64,000 bases of DNA from Acinetobacter sp. LoGeW2-3. Its GTDB lineage: Bacteria; Pseudomonadota; Gammaproteobacteria; Pseudomonadales; Moraxellaceae. Numbering within the stretch: position 1 is the stretch's first letter; each line of letters starts with the position of its first letter. Under the pieces are notes generated by a model that saw only the letters and a program-made list of their open reading frames with translations, was not told the origin of the DNA and did not search any database. Below are positions 8,152 through 17,763 of this stretch, in pieces. A program made the translations under genes and the position numbers. The stretch is taken from NCBI RefSeq assembly GCF_002688565.1, contig NZ_CP024011.1, positions 2,418,001 through 2,482,000 on the forward strand. Direction: 5' to 3'.

Positions 8152-9594
8152 TTATTCTTCATCATCATACTGCGCATAGAATTCAGGAGAAAGGTTACTA
8201 AAGCGCGTATATTGACCTTCGAAGGCAAGACGTACCGTACCAATAGGGCCGTTACGCTGTTTACCAATAATAATTTCAGCCGTACCAGCTTCTTTGGATT
8301 CTTTGTTATAGACCTCATCACGATAAATAAACATGATCAAATCGGCATCCTGCTCGATCGCGCCTGATTCACGCAAGTCCGACATTACTGGACGTTTGTT
8401 TGGACGGTTTTCCAGAGAGCGGTTCAACTGTGACAAGGCAATCACAGGGCATTGCATTTCTTTGGCCAATGCTTTTAAGCTTCGGGAAATTTCCGAGATC
8501 TCGCCAACACGGTTATCGCCCATACCAGGTACTTTCATTAACTGAAGGTAATCGACCATGATACAGCCGAGCTTGCCGCCATGCATTTTGGCAATACGAC
8601 GCGCACGAGAACGTAATTCTGTCGGTGGCAGAGCAGAGGAGTCATCAATATACAGATTCTTTTCCTGTAAATGCACAATGGTACTGGTGACTTTCGACCA
8701 TTCATCACTGTCCATTTTACCGGCACGTAAATGTCCTTGATGCACACGACCAAATGATGAAATCAAACGCATCGCAATCGAGTCTGCTGGCATCTCCATA
8801 GAGAATACAAGGGCAGGCAAGTTATTATTAAACAGTACACTTTCCACCAGATTCATGGCAAAGGTGGTTTTACCCATGGATGGACGTGCGGCAACAATAA
8901 TCAAGTCACCGGATTGCATCCCAGATGTTTTGTTATCGAGTTCGACAAAGCCTGTAGTTAAACCGGTAATAGAACCTTCCATTTGCGAAAGTTCATTCAA
9001 TTTATCAAAGACATCTGCCACAACGGTATTAATGGCTTTAGGGCCTTGTGCTTTGGCATTATTGTTATGTTGCTCAGCAATCGAGAAAATTGTAGTTTCG
9101 GCTAAATCCAGAATTTCGCTGACTGTCCGACCTTTGGTGTCATAGGCATTTTGCAGGATCTCGGAACTGACCTTGATCATGCTGCGCAGCGTCGAGAATT
9201 CCTTAATCTTGTTTGCATAGGTTTCTAAGTTATAGAAACTTGATGGTGAATCGGCCATCAATTGCATTAAGTATTCTTCACCGCCAACGGCATCAAGTAA
9301 ATTTTGTTTTATGAGCCAATCGTGGACGAGTACCGCATCATAAGGTGAGCTTTCTTTCGAGAGTTGATCAATGGCACGGAAAATATATTTATGGCGGGTA
9401 GCATAAAAATCATTTTCAGTCAGCACATCACCGACTTGTTCAAAAGATTCGGCAACAGTCATCAAGGCAGCAAGTACAGCTTGTTCAATCGCTAAATTGT
9501 GAGGTGGTGTGCGAAATTCTTTTAGCTGACCAGACTCAATGGGTGTTTCTGTTTTAGCGGTAGTTTGCTTTTTACTAGCAGTCGCCTGTGACAT
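8152..9594 (-). CDS. dnaB: Replicative DNA helicase DnaB
   Basis: 480 residues. An N-terminal DnaB helical domain (about 30-135) and linker are followed by the RecA-like ATPase. Walker A is ARPSMGKT at 236-243, and the Walker B-type acidic segment is CIMVDYLQLM. The protein is a hexameric 5'-3' helicase that unwinds DNA at the fork and recruits primase. No intein is present. The first about 25 residues are a low-complexity lead rich in Thr/Lys, common in Acinetobacter-type DnaB. It follows rplI in the same direction after a terminator, the usual rpsF-rpsR-rplI-dnaB arrangement. Confidence 0.97.
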   Translation of the reverse strand: MSQATASKKQTTAKTETPIESGQLKEFRTPPHNLAIEQAVLAALMTVAESFEQVGDVLTENDFYATRHKYIFRAIDQLSKESSPYDAVLVHDWLIKQNLLDAVGGEEYLMQLMADSPSSFYNLETYANKIKEFSTLRSMIKVSSEILQNAYDTKGRTVSEILDLAETTIFSIAEQHNNNAKAQGPKAINTVVADVFDKLNELSQMEGSITGLTTGFVELDNKTSGMQSGDLIIVAARPSMGKTTFAMNLVESVLFNNNLPALVFSMEMPADSIAMRLISSFGRVHQGHLRAGKMDSDEWSKVTSTIVHLQEKNLYIDDSSALPPTELRSRARRIAKMHGGKLGCIMVDYLQLMKVPGMGDNRVGEISEISRSLKALAKEMQCPVIALSQLNRSLENRPNKRPVMSDLRESGAIEQDADLIMFIYRDEVYNKESKEAGTAEIIIGKQRNGPIGTVRLAFEGQYTRFSNLSPEFYAQYDDEE

Positions 9595-9769
9595 ATAAAG
9601 CCCTGATTTCTAATATAGTAAAGGGTATAACAATGAATAGAATTGATTCTACGACAGTTAAAATTACAATCAAGAAACAATAGCCACTCTAACAAAAAAA
9701 TATGGGCTGTGTAATGAATAATTTATGGGTAAATTCCATCGTGAAAACAGCTTGATTTTTTTTAAGGAT

Positions 9770-9803
9770 AAAAAAAGAGCATGCTAAAAGCATGCTCTTT
9801 TTC
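9770..9803 (-). terminator. Terminator after rplI
   Basis: A stem of about 14 bp, AAAAAGAGCATGCT/AGCATGCTCTTTTT with a 3-nt loop, ending 12 nt from the rplI stop. Symmetric A/T tracts would let it work in both directions. Confidence 0.92.
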
Positions 9804-9814
9804 TTGGTGAGAAA

Positions 9815-10261
9815 TTACTCAGCTACGATAGTAACCAGAACTTCTGCAGCAACATCATGGTGCAATTGGATTGCGATGTTGAATTCACCAGTGTTGCGAA
9901 GTGCGCCATTTGGAAGACGAACTTCAGCACGGTCTACTTCTAAACCAGCATTTGTCAACGCGTCAGCGATGTCACGAGTACCGATAGAACCGAATAGTTT
10001 ACCTTCGTCACCAGCTTTCGCAGTGATAACGATGTTAACTTCGTTCAATTGGTCAGCACGTGCTTGAGCAGCAGCTAAAATATCAGCTTCAGCTTTCTCA
10101 AGTTCAGCACGACGAGCTTCAAAAGCAGCAGTGTTAGCTTCAGTAGCTGCAACTGCTTTACCTTGTGGGATCAAGAAGTTACGGCCGTAACCAGCTTTAA
10201 CTGAAACTTTATCACCAAGTTTACCAAGGTTTTTAATGCGTTGTAATAAGATAATATCCAC
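9815..10261 (-). CDS. rplI: 50S ribosomal protein L9
   Basis: 148 residues, matching the family length. The N-terminal domain begins [19 protein letters not shown] with the signature [13 protein letters not shown] near residue 24. A long connecting helix follows (Ala/Glu rich, about 45-75), then the C-terminal rRNA-binding domain. It is the last gene of the S6-S18-L9 operon, 9 nt after rpsR, and ends before a strong terminator. Confidence 0.98.
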   Translation of the reverse strand: MDIILLQRIKNLGKLGDKVSVKAGYGRNFLIPQGKAVAATEANTAAFEARRAELEKAEADILAAAQARADQLNEVNIVITAKAGDEGKLFGSIGTRDIADALTNAGLEVDRAEVRLPNGALRNTGEFNIAIQLHHDVAAEVLVTIVAE

Positions 10262-10270
10262 AGCTCAACC

Positions 10271-10498
10271 TCACTTATGATTGTCAGTGTAAGGGATCAA
10301 AGACAAGTAGCGAGCTTGTTTGATAGCAAGCGCTAATTGACGTTGGTAACGAGCTTTAGTACCTGTAATACGGCTAGGAACAATCTTGCCGTTTTCAGTG
10401 ATGTACTGTTTTAAAGTGTCGATATCTTTGTAGTCGATGTACGTAACGTTCTCAGCTGTAAAGCGGCAGAACTTGCGACGACGGTAAAAACGTGCCAT
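10271..10498 (-). CDS. rpsR: 30S ribosomal protein S18
   Basis: 75 residues, a basic protein of typical length. It contains the characteristic segment [20 protein letters not shown] and the C-terminal [18 protein letters not shown] motif ([17 protein letters not shown] here). It binds 16S rRNA with S6 in the platform of the 30S subunit. It lies 12 nt downstream of rpsF and 9 nt upstream of rplI. Confidence 0.98.
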   Translation of the reverse strand: MARFYRRRKFCRFTAENVTYIDYKDIDTLKQYITENGKIVPSRITGTKARYQRQLALAIKQARYLSLIPYTDNHK

Positions 10499-10510
10499 GT
10501 TAGGTTCTCC

Positions 10511-10897
10511 TTATGCTTCAGCAGAGTCTTGAGCTTGTTGTGCTTCTTCACGTTGAGCTTTACGCGCACGTTTTTCTTCAGCACTCTTAGCCAATAGTGA
10601 CTCTTCAGTGATAGCGTTTTCACGACGGATGATAAGGCTACGAATGATTGCGTCGTTATAACGGAATAATTCTTCAAGCTCATCAAGAGTAGTTTGACCA
10701 CACTCAACATTCATAAGAATGTAGTGAGCTTTGTGGATCTTGTTGATTGGGTAAGCCAATTGACGACGGCCCCAGTCTTCAAGACGGTGGATTTGACCTT
10801 CAGCTTCTTTGATGTGAGTTAGGTAACGTTCTACCATACCCACAACTTGATCGCTTTGGTCTGGATGTACCAATAGTACGATTTCGTAGTGACGCAT
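10511..10897 (-). CDS. rpsF: 30S ribosomal protein S6
   Basis: 128 residues. It opens [18 protein letters not shown], the classic S6 start, and shows the alpha/beta ferredoxin-like pattern. The C-terminus beyond residue 100 is a charged tail ([15 protein letters not shown]) of the kind that RimK glutamylates in E. coli; whether that happens here is unknown. It is the first gene of the operon, with AAGGAG before the start. A perfect 16-bp palindrome in its upstream region (10955-10970) may be part of a leader. Confidence 0.97.
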   Translation of the reverse strand: MRHYEIVLLVHPDQSDQVVGMVERYLTHIKEAEGQIHRLEDWGRRQLAYPINKIHKAHYILMNVECGQTTLDELEELFRYNDAIIRSLIIRRENAITEESLLAKSAEEKRARKAQREEAQQAQDSAEA

Positions 10898-11363
10898 TGT
10901 CAGCTCCTTACGGTTTAAACAGCCCCAATTATTAAGTTAATTGAAGCAAGGAGTCACAACCAAGGTTGTGTCGCAATATTTGCGAAGCGTGAAGTTTAGT
11001 GGGTTTTAGGAAGAATTACAACCAGATTGGCAGGAATTGCACAATTAAACAGCGGTTTTGTGCAAGTTGGAATTAGTAACACTTAATCAGATTGAAAAAG
11101 CCATATTAGATTGGATTTGTTAGAGACTGTACCTAATTACAGTGAGTTTTATAAAAGAGCCTTTACCTGGGTCATACTGCATATCCTCTTATTCACCGCA
11201 GATCTTATTTATTGAGTTATATGTGCTCTGGAAAAATCAAAGAAGATTTAAAAAAACTGGCTTGGAGAGAACTAAGAGAAGGCGAGAGTAAATGTATTTA
11301 TTAAAAGAGAGCTAAGGAAATAAAAGGCTCGAATAAAAAAAGATAGAGTAAAACTCTATCTTC
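10898..11363. other. Intergenic region upstream of rpsF
   Basis: It holds the rpsF promoter and leader (palindrome CACAACCAAGGTTGTG at 10955-10970; 8-bp inverted repeat TTGCACAA/TTGTGCAA near 11037-11066) and the cyo terminator at the right end. A 27-codon frame at 11221-11304 lacks a ribosome-binding site. No gene is called. Confidence 0.6.
11334..11363 (-). terminator. Terminator of the cyoABCDE operon
   Basis: AGATAGAGT (11341-11349) pairs with ACTCTATCT (11353-11361); the A-run at 11334-11340 is a T-run on the transcribed strand. It starts directly after the cyoE stop codon. Confidence 0.88.
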
Positions 11364-12242
11364 TTAGAAAATGATATAGGGCATTTTCGGAGCAGTGGAG
11401 GTAAAGCAGAACAGAATACTAATAACAGTAATCAGTTTCACAGAATACATAAAATACTGCTTCGCCCAGGCCTGATCATCTTCAGCCTTAAAGCCCTGAA
11501 TACTTAAATAGATCCAGTACAGGGTTAAGAGATTCAACACCACCATATAGAGCCAGTTGGCATAGCCAAATACAAACAGACCATTCATGACAACACCAAA
11601 CAGAATCACATAAATCAGTGACTCCACTTTAGTACGGTGAATTGAACGTGCTACAGGTAAAATTGGAATACCTGCATTTTTGTAATCTTCAAAACGATAG
11701 ACTGCAATTCCCCACGAATGAGGCATTTGCCAGAAGGCATACCCAACGAAGATCAGTAGGGCACCTAAGTCAAACTGACTTGCAACTGCGGTATAACCGA
11801 TCACAGGCGGAGCTGCGCCAGAAATACTGCCTACCAGTGTCTGGTGAATAGTTGTTCGTTTTGTCCATAAGCTGTAGAAACCAACGTATACGACAAAACC
11901 AATAACTGCGAATAGGAAAGCGTATGCATTTACCCAAAACCATAGAACATTAAAACCGATCAGGCCTAATACTAAAGCAAAGGCAAGCGCGACAGGTTCA
12001 GAAATGGTTTTTTTAACAAGAGCACGGTTTTTTGTGCGTTGCATTTTCTGGTCGATGTCCTGGTCAATGACATTGTTGACCACACATCCTGATGCCACAA
12101 CGAAGGTGGTACCAAAAAGGGTAAGGAGCAGGAGAAGGAAATCTACAGAACCTTGAGCGGCTACAAAGTAGCCGCCCAAAGTGGTAACAAAGTTACCAAA
12201 GAGAATTCCTGGCTTAGTCAGGAATAAATACTTTTTCAGCAT
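11364..12242 (-). CDS. cyoE: Protoheme IX farnesyltransferase (heme O synthase)
   Basis: 292 residues, a polytopic UbiA-superfamily prenyltransferase with about nine hydrophobic segments. The Asp-rich isoprenoid-binding motif is NNVIDQDIDQKMQRTKNRAL near residue 56. It adds a farnesyl group to heme b to make heme O for cytochrome bo3. It is the last gene of cyoABCDE, 10 nt after cyoD. The terminator begins at the stop codon. Confidence 0.97.
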   Translation of the reverse strand: MLKKYLFLTKPGILFGNFVTTLGGYFVAAQGSVDFLLLLLTLFGTTFVVASGCVVNNVIDQDIDQKMQRTKNRALVKKTISEPVALAFALVLGLIGFNVLWFWVNAYAFLFAVIGFVVYVGFYSLWTKRTTIHQTLVGSISGAAPPVIGYTAVASQFDLGALLIFVGYAFWQMPHSWGIAVYRFEDYKNAGIPILPVARSIHRTKVESLIYVILFGVVMNGLFVFGYANWLYMVVLNLLTLYWIYLSIQGFKAEDDQAWAKQYFMYSVKLITVISILFCFTSTAPKMPYIIF

Positions 12243-12252
12243 GACAACCAGT

Positions 12253-12579
12253 TTAGATCATCATGTTGTAGTGAAGGTAGTTCATGATCCATACAGAACC
12301 CACTAAAAGAATAGCGATGGTTAAGATGGTATACACAAATGCAATTACGTTCCAGCGTTGCTCTGAAGAAGAGTTCATGTGCAGGAAGTAAACCAGCTGT
12401 ACAAGAATCTGAGCAACCGCAGTAATCGCGATCGCAGTGATCAATGTACCACGGCCAAAACCGCCTGCCATAACCATACCGAATGGAATTACAGTAAGGA
12501 CAACAGACAGGATGAAGCCGACAGTGTATTGCTTCACGTTACCGTGTGATTCGCCAGTAGCGTTATGATCATGACTCAT
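12253..12579 (-). CDS. cyoD: Cytochrome o ubiquinol oxidase subunit IV
   Basis: 108 residues from ATG 12579, against 109 in E. coli, with three transmembrane helices. The frame is open 15 codons further upstream, but that would run into cyoC. The chosen start shares one base with the cyoC stop (TAATG), typical of coupled genes, and gives the normal opening [18 protein letters not shown]. The subunit helps assemble the copper B site of cytochrome bo3. The 5-gene operon order is standard. Confidence 0.95.
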   Translation of the reverse strand: MSHDHNATGESHGNVKQYTVGFILSVVLTVIPFGMVMAGGFGRGTLITAIAITAVAQILVQLVYFLHMNSSSEQRWNVIAFVYTILTIAILLVGSVWIMNYLHYNMMI

Positions 12580-13199
12580 TACAGAACTCCCATCAAGTAA
12601 ACTACGCTGAATACACAGATCCATACGATGTCAAGGAAGTGCCAGAACAAGCTTAGGCACGCAAGACGACGAGTGTTTGGAAGAGTCAAACCATATTTCT
12701 TGATTTGAATCATTAACACGATCATCCATACCAAACCTGAAGTCACGTGGATACCGTGCGTACCCACTAGCGTAAAGAACGCAGACAGGAACGCAGAAGT
12801 GCTAGGGCCGTGACCAGCGTGAACTAGATGATTGAATTCATAAAGTTCCATACCGATAAAGGCAGCACCGAATACCCAAGTAATCGCTAACCAAGTAAGC
12901 ACCTGACCAACGTTTTTCTTGTATGCAGCAAGAACGGCAAAACCAAACGTAACAGAAGAGATCAAGAGGGCAAACGTTTCAGTTAAAACGAAGCCTAATG
13001 AATCACCAAACAGCTCTTGCGCGCTTGGTGTACCTACTGGAACGTGGCTGCTTAAAACAGCGAATGCAATGAAGAGTGTACCGAAAAGGATAAGGTCACT
13101 CATCAAGTAAGACCAGAAACCAAAGACAGTGATGTCAGTATCATCGTGATGATGATGCTCATCGTGTCCGTGGTTGTCGTGATGAAGTACTTCAGCCAT
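12579..13199 (-). CDS. cyoC: Cytochrome o ubiquinol oxidase subunit III
   Basis: 206 residues with five hydrophobic helices after a His/Asp-rich start ([15 protein letters not shown], residues 6-20). Family features include [16 protein letters not shown] in the fourth helix. It is a subunit of the quinol-oxidising proton pump cytochrome bo3 in the inner membrane. It starts 3 nt after cyoB and overlaps the cyoD start by one base. The histidine-rich N-terminus is longer in His than E. coli CyoC; metal binding is possible but unproven. Confidence 0.96.
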   Translation of the reverse strand: MAEVLHHDNHGHDEHHHHDDTDITVFGFWSYLMSDLILFGTLFIAFAVLSSHVPVGTPSAQELFGDSLGFVLTETFALLISSVTFGFAVLAAYKKNVGQVLTWLAITWVFGAAFIGMELYEFNHLVHAGHGPSTSAFLSAFFTLVGTHGIHVTSGLVWMIVLMIQIKKYGLTLPNTRRLACLSLFWHFLDIVWICVFSVVYLMGVL

Positions 13200-13202
13200 G
13201 TC

Positions 13203-15191
13203 TTAGTCCTTCTTCAAGTGTTTTTCAAGGATCGCATAGCGTTCATTTTCGATGCGTTCAACTTCAGCAGCTGGAACATAGTAGTCCACTTTCTTCGTAA
13301 ACGAAGAGTTGATGAAGCTGATGATAGCGCCAACGAAAGCAACAACTACTAACCACCAGATGTGCCAGATTAACGCGAAGCCCATAACTGTGATGAACAT
13401 AGCGATAACGAAGCCAGCAGCACGGTTAGTCGGCATATGGATGTCTTCGTACTTGGTTGGTTTTGCGTACGCAACGCCATTCTCTTTGTCAGTCCAGAAA
13501 GTATCAATACCATTGATCTTTGGAATGTAAGCAAAGTTATAGAATGGAGCTGGAGATGAAGTCGCCCACTCAAGTGTACGGCCATCCCAGATGTCGCCAG
13601 TATGGTCAGTGCCTTTTTCACGTTGAAGGAAACCAACAACGATCTGCATAACGAAACTTGCGATACCAAGTGCAATAAGAATCGCACCGAACATAGCGAT
13701 ATTTACATATGGGTCCCATTCAGGGTTATCAAATGTATTCAGACGACGAGTCATACCCATGAAACCAAGGATATAAAGTGGCATGAATGCAAAGTAGAAA
13801 CCGAAGAACCAGAACCAGAACGCTGCTTTACCCCAAGTTTCATTTAGCTTCCAACCAAACATTTTTGGCCAGTAGAAAATGATACCTGCGAACATCGCGA
13901 ATACTACACCACCGATAATTACGTTATGGAAGTGAGCGATCAGGAATAAAGAGTTGTGTACCAGGAAGTCCGCTGGTGGAACTGCCATCAATACACCTGT
14001 TAAACCACCGATACCGAAAGTCACAAGGAAGCCAAGTGTCCACAGCATTGGGGTAGTGTAAGTGATGCGGCCCTTGTACATGGTGAATAACCAAGAGAAG
14101 ATTTTTACACCAGTCGGGATCGCAATAATCATGGTCATGATACCGAAGAACGCGTTAACGTTGGCACCAGCACCCATTGTAAAGAAGTGGTGAACCCAAA
14201 CAACCAGTGAAAGAACACCAATTGCTACAGTTGCGTACACCATAGATTTGTAGCCGAACAATGCCTTGCGTGAGAACACAGCAGTAACTTCTGAGTAAAT
14301 ACCAAAAGCTGGTAATACCAAGATGTACACTTCTGGGTGACCCCAAGTCCAGATCAAGTTCACGTACAACATTGGGCTACCACCCATGTCATTTGTGAAG
14401 AAATGGAAACCGAAGTAACGGTCAAGAGACAGCATTGCAAGCGTTGCAGTTAACACTGGGAATGTCGCAACGATTAACACTACAGTAACTAAAGAAGTCC
14501 AAGTGAAAATTGGCATATCCATCATTTTCATGCCAGGCGCACGCATTTTGATGATGGTAACGAAGAAGTTAACACCAGTAAGAAGCGTACCTAGACCTGA
14601 AACCTGAAGTGCCCAGATATAGTAGTCAACACCAACGCCTGGAGAATATTCAATGCCTGATAGTGGAGGGTATGCCATCCAACCAGTCGCGGCGAATTCA
14701 CCAAGAGCCAGAGATACCATCATCAGACCCGCAGCACCAGCGAATAGCCAGAAGCTTAGAGAGTTCAATAATGGGAATGCAACGTCACGTGCACCGATTT
14801 GAAGCGGTACAGAGATGTTCATCAAGCCAACAACAAGACCCATAGCTACGAAGAAGATCATGATCACGCCGTGCGCGGTGAAGATCTGGTCATAGTGTTC
14901 TGGGTGCAAGTAACCTTCACCACCACCTTTTGCAAGGAACTGCTGAAGACGCATCATGATCGCATCGGCGAAACCACGCACAAGCATGACAATCGACACG
15001 AGGATATACATGATACCGATTTTTTTATGGTCTACAGATGTGAACCATTCGTTCCACAGGTAGCCCCATTTTTTGAAATAAGTGATACCCGCAACAGCAG
15101 CGATACCACCTAAGATCATCATTGCAACAGTAACCAATACGATTGGATCGTAAGGAATTGCATCTGGACCTAACTTACCTAATAAGTTCAT
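13203..15191 (-). CDS. cyoB: Cytochrome o ubiquinol oxidase subunit I
   Basis: 662 residues, against 663 in E. coli. It is the heme-copper catalytic core with about 15 transmembrane helices. Heme/copper ligands sit in familiar segments: [14 protein letters not shown] (low-spin heme His), [20 protein letters not shown] (CuB His and the cross-linked Tyr), [10 protein letters not shown] (CuB His pair) and [11 protein letters not shown] (heme ligands). It oxidises ubiquinol, reduces O2 and pumps protons. It lies 3 nt downstream of cyoA and 3 nt upstream of cyoC. Confidence 0.98.
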   Translation of the reverse strand: MNLLGKLGPDAIPYDPIVLVTVAMMILGGIAAVAGITYFKKWGYLWNEWFTSVDHKKIGIMYILVSIVMLVRGFADAIMMRLQQFLAKGGGEGYLHPEHYDQIFTAHGVIMIFFVAMGLVVGLMNISVPLQIGARDVAFPLLNSLSFWLFAGAAGLMMVSLALGEFAATGWMAYPPLSGIEYSPGVGVDYYIWALQVSGLGTLLTGVNFFVTIIKMRAPGMKMMDMPIFTWTSLVTVVLIVATFPVLTATLAMLSLDRYFGFHFFTNDMGGSPMLYVNLIWTWGHPEVYILVLPAFGIYSEVTAVFSRKALFGYKSMVYATVAIGVLSLVVWVHHFFTMGAGANVNAFFGIMTMIIAIPTGVKIFSWLFTMYKGRITYTTPMLWTLGFLVTFGIGGLTGVLMAVPPADFLVHNSLFLIAHFHNVIIGGVVFAMFAGIIFYWPKMFGWKLNETWGKAAFWFWFFGFYFAFMPLYILGFMGMTRRLNTFDNPEWDPYVNIAMFGAILIALGIASFVMQIVVGFLQREKGTDHTGDIWDGRTLEWATSSPAPFYNFAYIPKINGIDTFWTDKENGVAYAKPTKYEDIHMPTNRAAGFVIAMFITVMGFALIWHIWWLVVVAFVGAIISFINSSFTKKVDYYVPAAEVERIENERYAILEKHLKKD

Positions 15192-15194
15192 GTC

Positions 15195-16283
15195 TTATTC
15201 CCCTTGAGAAGCAGTCGCATGTGCATCCGCTACATGTGCTTCAGAAGCAGCAGCTTCTTCGTGCGCAACACCGTGCTCTGCAGCAGGAGCTGAATGGTCA
15301 GCACCGTGGTAGTTGCTCATGTAGTGATTGATCACAGATTCAAACAAACCTTGCTCTACAGAAGAGTAATAAGTCACTGGATGTGGCTTAGATGGGTAAG
15401 GCTTCAATGCTTCTGCAGCAGCCTTCTCTTCAGGAGTTTTTGCTTTTGCGATTAGCGCTTCAATCTGATGTTTACCACGGTTGCCATCACGCAAAGACGC
15501 GAATTCAGCCTGGTCTAATACAGATTTTTGAACAGCTTCTGGATTTACTGAAGTACCGTTACCTGCTTGAACAGCAGAAACCCATTCAGCAAACTGAGCA
15601 TCAGTCACAGAGTGAGCGCGGAAGCGCATTTGTGAGAAGCCGTAACCAGAATAGTTAGAAGAGAAACCGCGGTAGCCTTCAGCTGGGCTAGTTTCGTCTG
15701 CCAACAAGTTCAGGTGAGTTTGCATACCCGCCATTGCATAGATCTGACCACTTAACGCTGGGATGAAGAATGAGTTCATCGTGAAGTTAGAAGTGATACG
15801 AAGGCTTACCGGAGTTTTCTCTGGGAAACGGATTTCGTTAACAGTCGCAATGCCTTGCTCAGGGTAAACAAAGATCCATTTGAACTGTTCAGCAATAACT
15901 TGAACGGTCAATGGTGCCTTGTCAGACTCAAGCGGACGGTATGGGTCGTACTTGTGGGAACCCCACCAAGTTAACCAGGCAAGAATAGCAATAATAATAA
16001 CTGGGATACCCCAAACTACAATTTCAATTGCAGTAGAGTGTGCCCAAGTAGGTTTATAGTCTGCGTCTTTATTCGATGCGCGATATTTCCAACCGAACCA
16101 TAATGCCATGATTGCTGATGGAATAACCACCAATAGCATTAAGTAAATCGCAGTCATCATCAGGCTACTTTGGCCTGCTGCAACTGGACCTTTAGAGTTC
16201 AGAAGTACTAAATCACCACCACACCCTGTTAAAAGTGCGGACATCGCAGATAAAGACAATACAGCTAAAATCGTTTGTCTCAT
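15195..16283 (-). CDS. cyoA: Cytochrome o ubiquinol oxidase subunit II (lipoprotein)
   Basis: 362 residues. A lipoprotein signal with lipobox LLTGC (Cys21) is followed by two transmembrane helices (about 42-64 and 84-106) and a periplasmic cupredoxin-like domain that lacks the CuA ligands, as expected for a quinol oxidase. E. coli CyoA is 315 residues; the extra length is a C-terminal tail rich in Ala, Glu and His (about 320-362). First gene of the operon; a long imperfect hairpin lies in the upstream region (16342-16396). Confidence 0.96.
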   Translation of the reverse strand: MRQTILAVLSLSAMSALLTGCGGDLVLLNSKGPVAAGQSSLMMTAIYLMLLVVIPSAIMALWFGWKYRASNKDADYKPTWAHSTAIEIVVWGIPVIIIAILAWLTWWGSHKYDPYRPLESDKAPLTVQVIAEQFKWIFVYPEQGIATVNEIRFPEKTPVSLRITSNFTMNSFFIPALSGQIYAMAGMQTHLNLLADETSPAEGYRGFSSNYSGYGFSQMRFRAHSVTDAQFAEWVSAVQAGNGTSVNPEAVQKSVLDQAEFASLRDGNRGKHQIEALIAKAKTPEEKAAAEALKPYPSKPHPVTYYSSVEQGLFESVINHYMSNYHGADHSAPAAEHGVAHEEAAASEAHVADAHATASQGE

Positions 16284-16585
16284 TTTACAACCTCGGTGAA
16301 GAGTCCCATTCCCTAATTTAATATGGGATAGCGATTAAAGTGTCGCATGATTAAAAAGATTCATTTTTTAACGAAAAATCTTCCTAATCATGAGACACCG
16401 CTACGTTGTAGGGCATTATGCCTGATTACAGCGAACTAAGCTATATATAAAGAGGCTTTAAATGACTGTAATAAAAACCGATTTTACTGCTCGGGATTGG
16501 CGAATATTTATAGTAATTTTATTTTAATTTCAAAGTTATGAGCGAAAAAAAGGGATGAAGATCATCCCTTTAAATAGACATTATT
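16284..16585. other. Upstream region of cyoA with a long imperfect hairpin
   Basis: No gene. It contains the cyo promoter region, a 55-nt imperfect inverted repeat (16342-16396; outer arms match in 11 of 12 positions) and the terminator of the next leftward gene. Confidence 0.6.
16549..16571 (-). terminator. Terminator after the GYF-RDD gene
   Basis: AAAGGGATGA/TCATCCCTTT, a 10-bp stem with a 3-nt loop; the A-run at 16545-16551 gives the U-tract on the minus strand. Confidence 0.88.
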
Positions 16586-17380
16586 TTATTGCTTGATAAC
16601 CTTGGTTTTTGCCAGTTTATCGTGCAAAGTTTGGCGGTTTTTGCCCAATCCAAAGATCCAGTCCAACAGAGAGAACAGTGGAATGAAGTAAATTGTCGGC
16701 AAAATAAACACGATACTACGTAGAGTAAAGGCACGCATCAGTGAGGTTTGAGAACCAGTTTCAGCATCTACAATCTTAATTTTAGTCAGTTTTTTACCAA
16801 TACTTTGACCAGATTTTGCAATCAGGTAACCCTGAATGACCAGCATGATGAGCAGGTATAAACCCGCCGCTGTCCATGCCTGAGTCGAGAACATATCTAG
16901 CATCTGAGACTGTAGTTCCAGCACACGGTTCTGATCTGGATTACCACCCATCGCCTGCGTCATGATCTGTTCATTTAGCTGGGTAAAGCGAATTTTTTCT
17001 TCCGCTGTAAAGAACGCAGTCAAAATAAAAGTCGCTGGAATCCAGAGCAGCAGATCAACGAATTTGGCAAAAATACGGGCGGGGATACCTGCCAGTTCGA
17101 AGGTATTTGCCTTTGCTGTAGTGCGCGCATAAGTATTGGTTGGAGCAGCAACAGGTTGCTCAAATGGTGCTGTCTCAGCAACTGGTGCAGGTGTAACATA
17201 GCCCTCAGGTTGATAAACGAATTTACCCTGCGTAAGCTCACCCAAAGCCTTCCATTCGGTCATGCCTTGATGCCAAGCCAAATCAGTTAATAATACTTGC
17301 TGGCTGGCAAGCATCTGATTTAGCTGTTCAAGGGTATATGGTCCAGCTTGTTGATTGTTTCGTGCCAGGTAAATCTGCAT
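16586..17380 (-). CDS. GYF_2 plus RDD-domain membrane protein
   Basis: 264 residues. An N-terminal GYF_2-type domain (about 1-50: YLARNNQQAGPYTLEQLNQ, then WHQGMTEWKAL) is joined by a Pro/Ala-rich linker to an RDD domain (about 85-260) with three hydrophobic helices. The RDD Arg/Asp positions appear in GIPARIFAKFVDLLLW and TLHDKLAKTKV. RDD proteins are poorly characterised and have been linked to transport; GYF_2 domains bind proline-rich partners. Single-gene unit with its own terminator. No specific function can be assigned. Confidence 0.88.
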   Translation of the reverse strand: MQIYLARNNQQAGPYTLEQLNQMLASQQVLLTDLAWHQGMTEWKALGELTQGKFVYQPEGYVTPAPVAETAPFEQPVAAPTNTYARTTAKANTFELAGIPARIFAKFVDLLLWIPATFILTAFFTAEEKIRFTQLNEQIMTQAMGGNPDQNRVLELQSQMLDMFSTQAWTAAGLYLLIMLVIQGYLIAKSGQSIGKKLTKIKIVDAETGSQTSLMRAFTLRSIVFILPTIYFIPLFSLLDWIFGLGKNRQTLHDKLAKTKVIKQ

Positions 17381-17763
17381 AAAGACTGAATCTCAAAATG
17401 TACGTTGAAAAAGGTTAACTTTGATTTTATTGAATTATAGCCATAACACAAACAAAATCTTAAGCTAAACATGCGGATATGTCGGACATTTTTAGGCGAA
17501 GTACAACCAGAACCATACAAAAGAATACAGATGAACTTTTTAAATTAGTGAGAATCCTGAATTCTTAAGCTCATATATCAAAATAAAGTATTCAAGATTC
17601 GTAATTAAAAAGATGTAATTTTAATGTAATTACCAATAAGTTTTTATTGATAAAAATCAAAGAAATTATCAGAAGAGACTTGGCTCAAAAATTTATATTT
17701 ATAAATTGCTAAAACAAAAAAAGACCCTCATGTGAGGGTCTTTTTTATCTACTGAATATCAGC
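17381..17763. other. Intergenic region between the GYF-RDD gene and ppsA
   Basis: AT-rich, about 380 bp. It contains the promoter of the leftward GYF-RDD gene and the ppsA terminator. No supported coding frame. Confidence 0.6.
17717..17746 (-). terminator. Terminator after ppsA
   Basis: AAAAAAGACCCTCA/TGAGGGTCTTTTTT, a near-perfect stem with A and T tracts on both sides, 17 nt past the ppsA stop. Confidence 0.93.

Noticed and set aside
11221..11304. 27-codon plus-strand frame upstream of rpsF
   Set aside because: Plausible amino-acid composition but no ribosome-binding site and no other support.
12580..12624. Upstream extension of cyoD by 15 codons
   Set aside because: It would overlap cyoC; the TAATG junction and family length fix the start at 12579.
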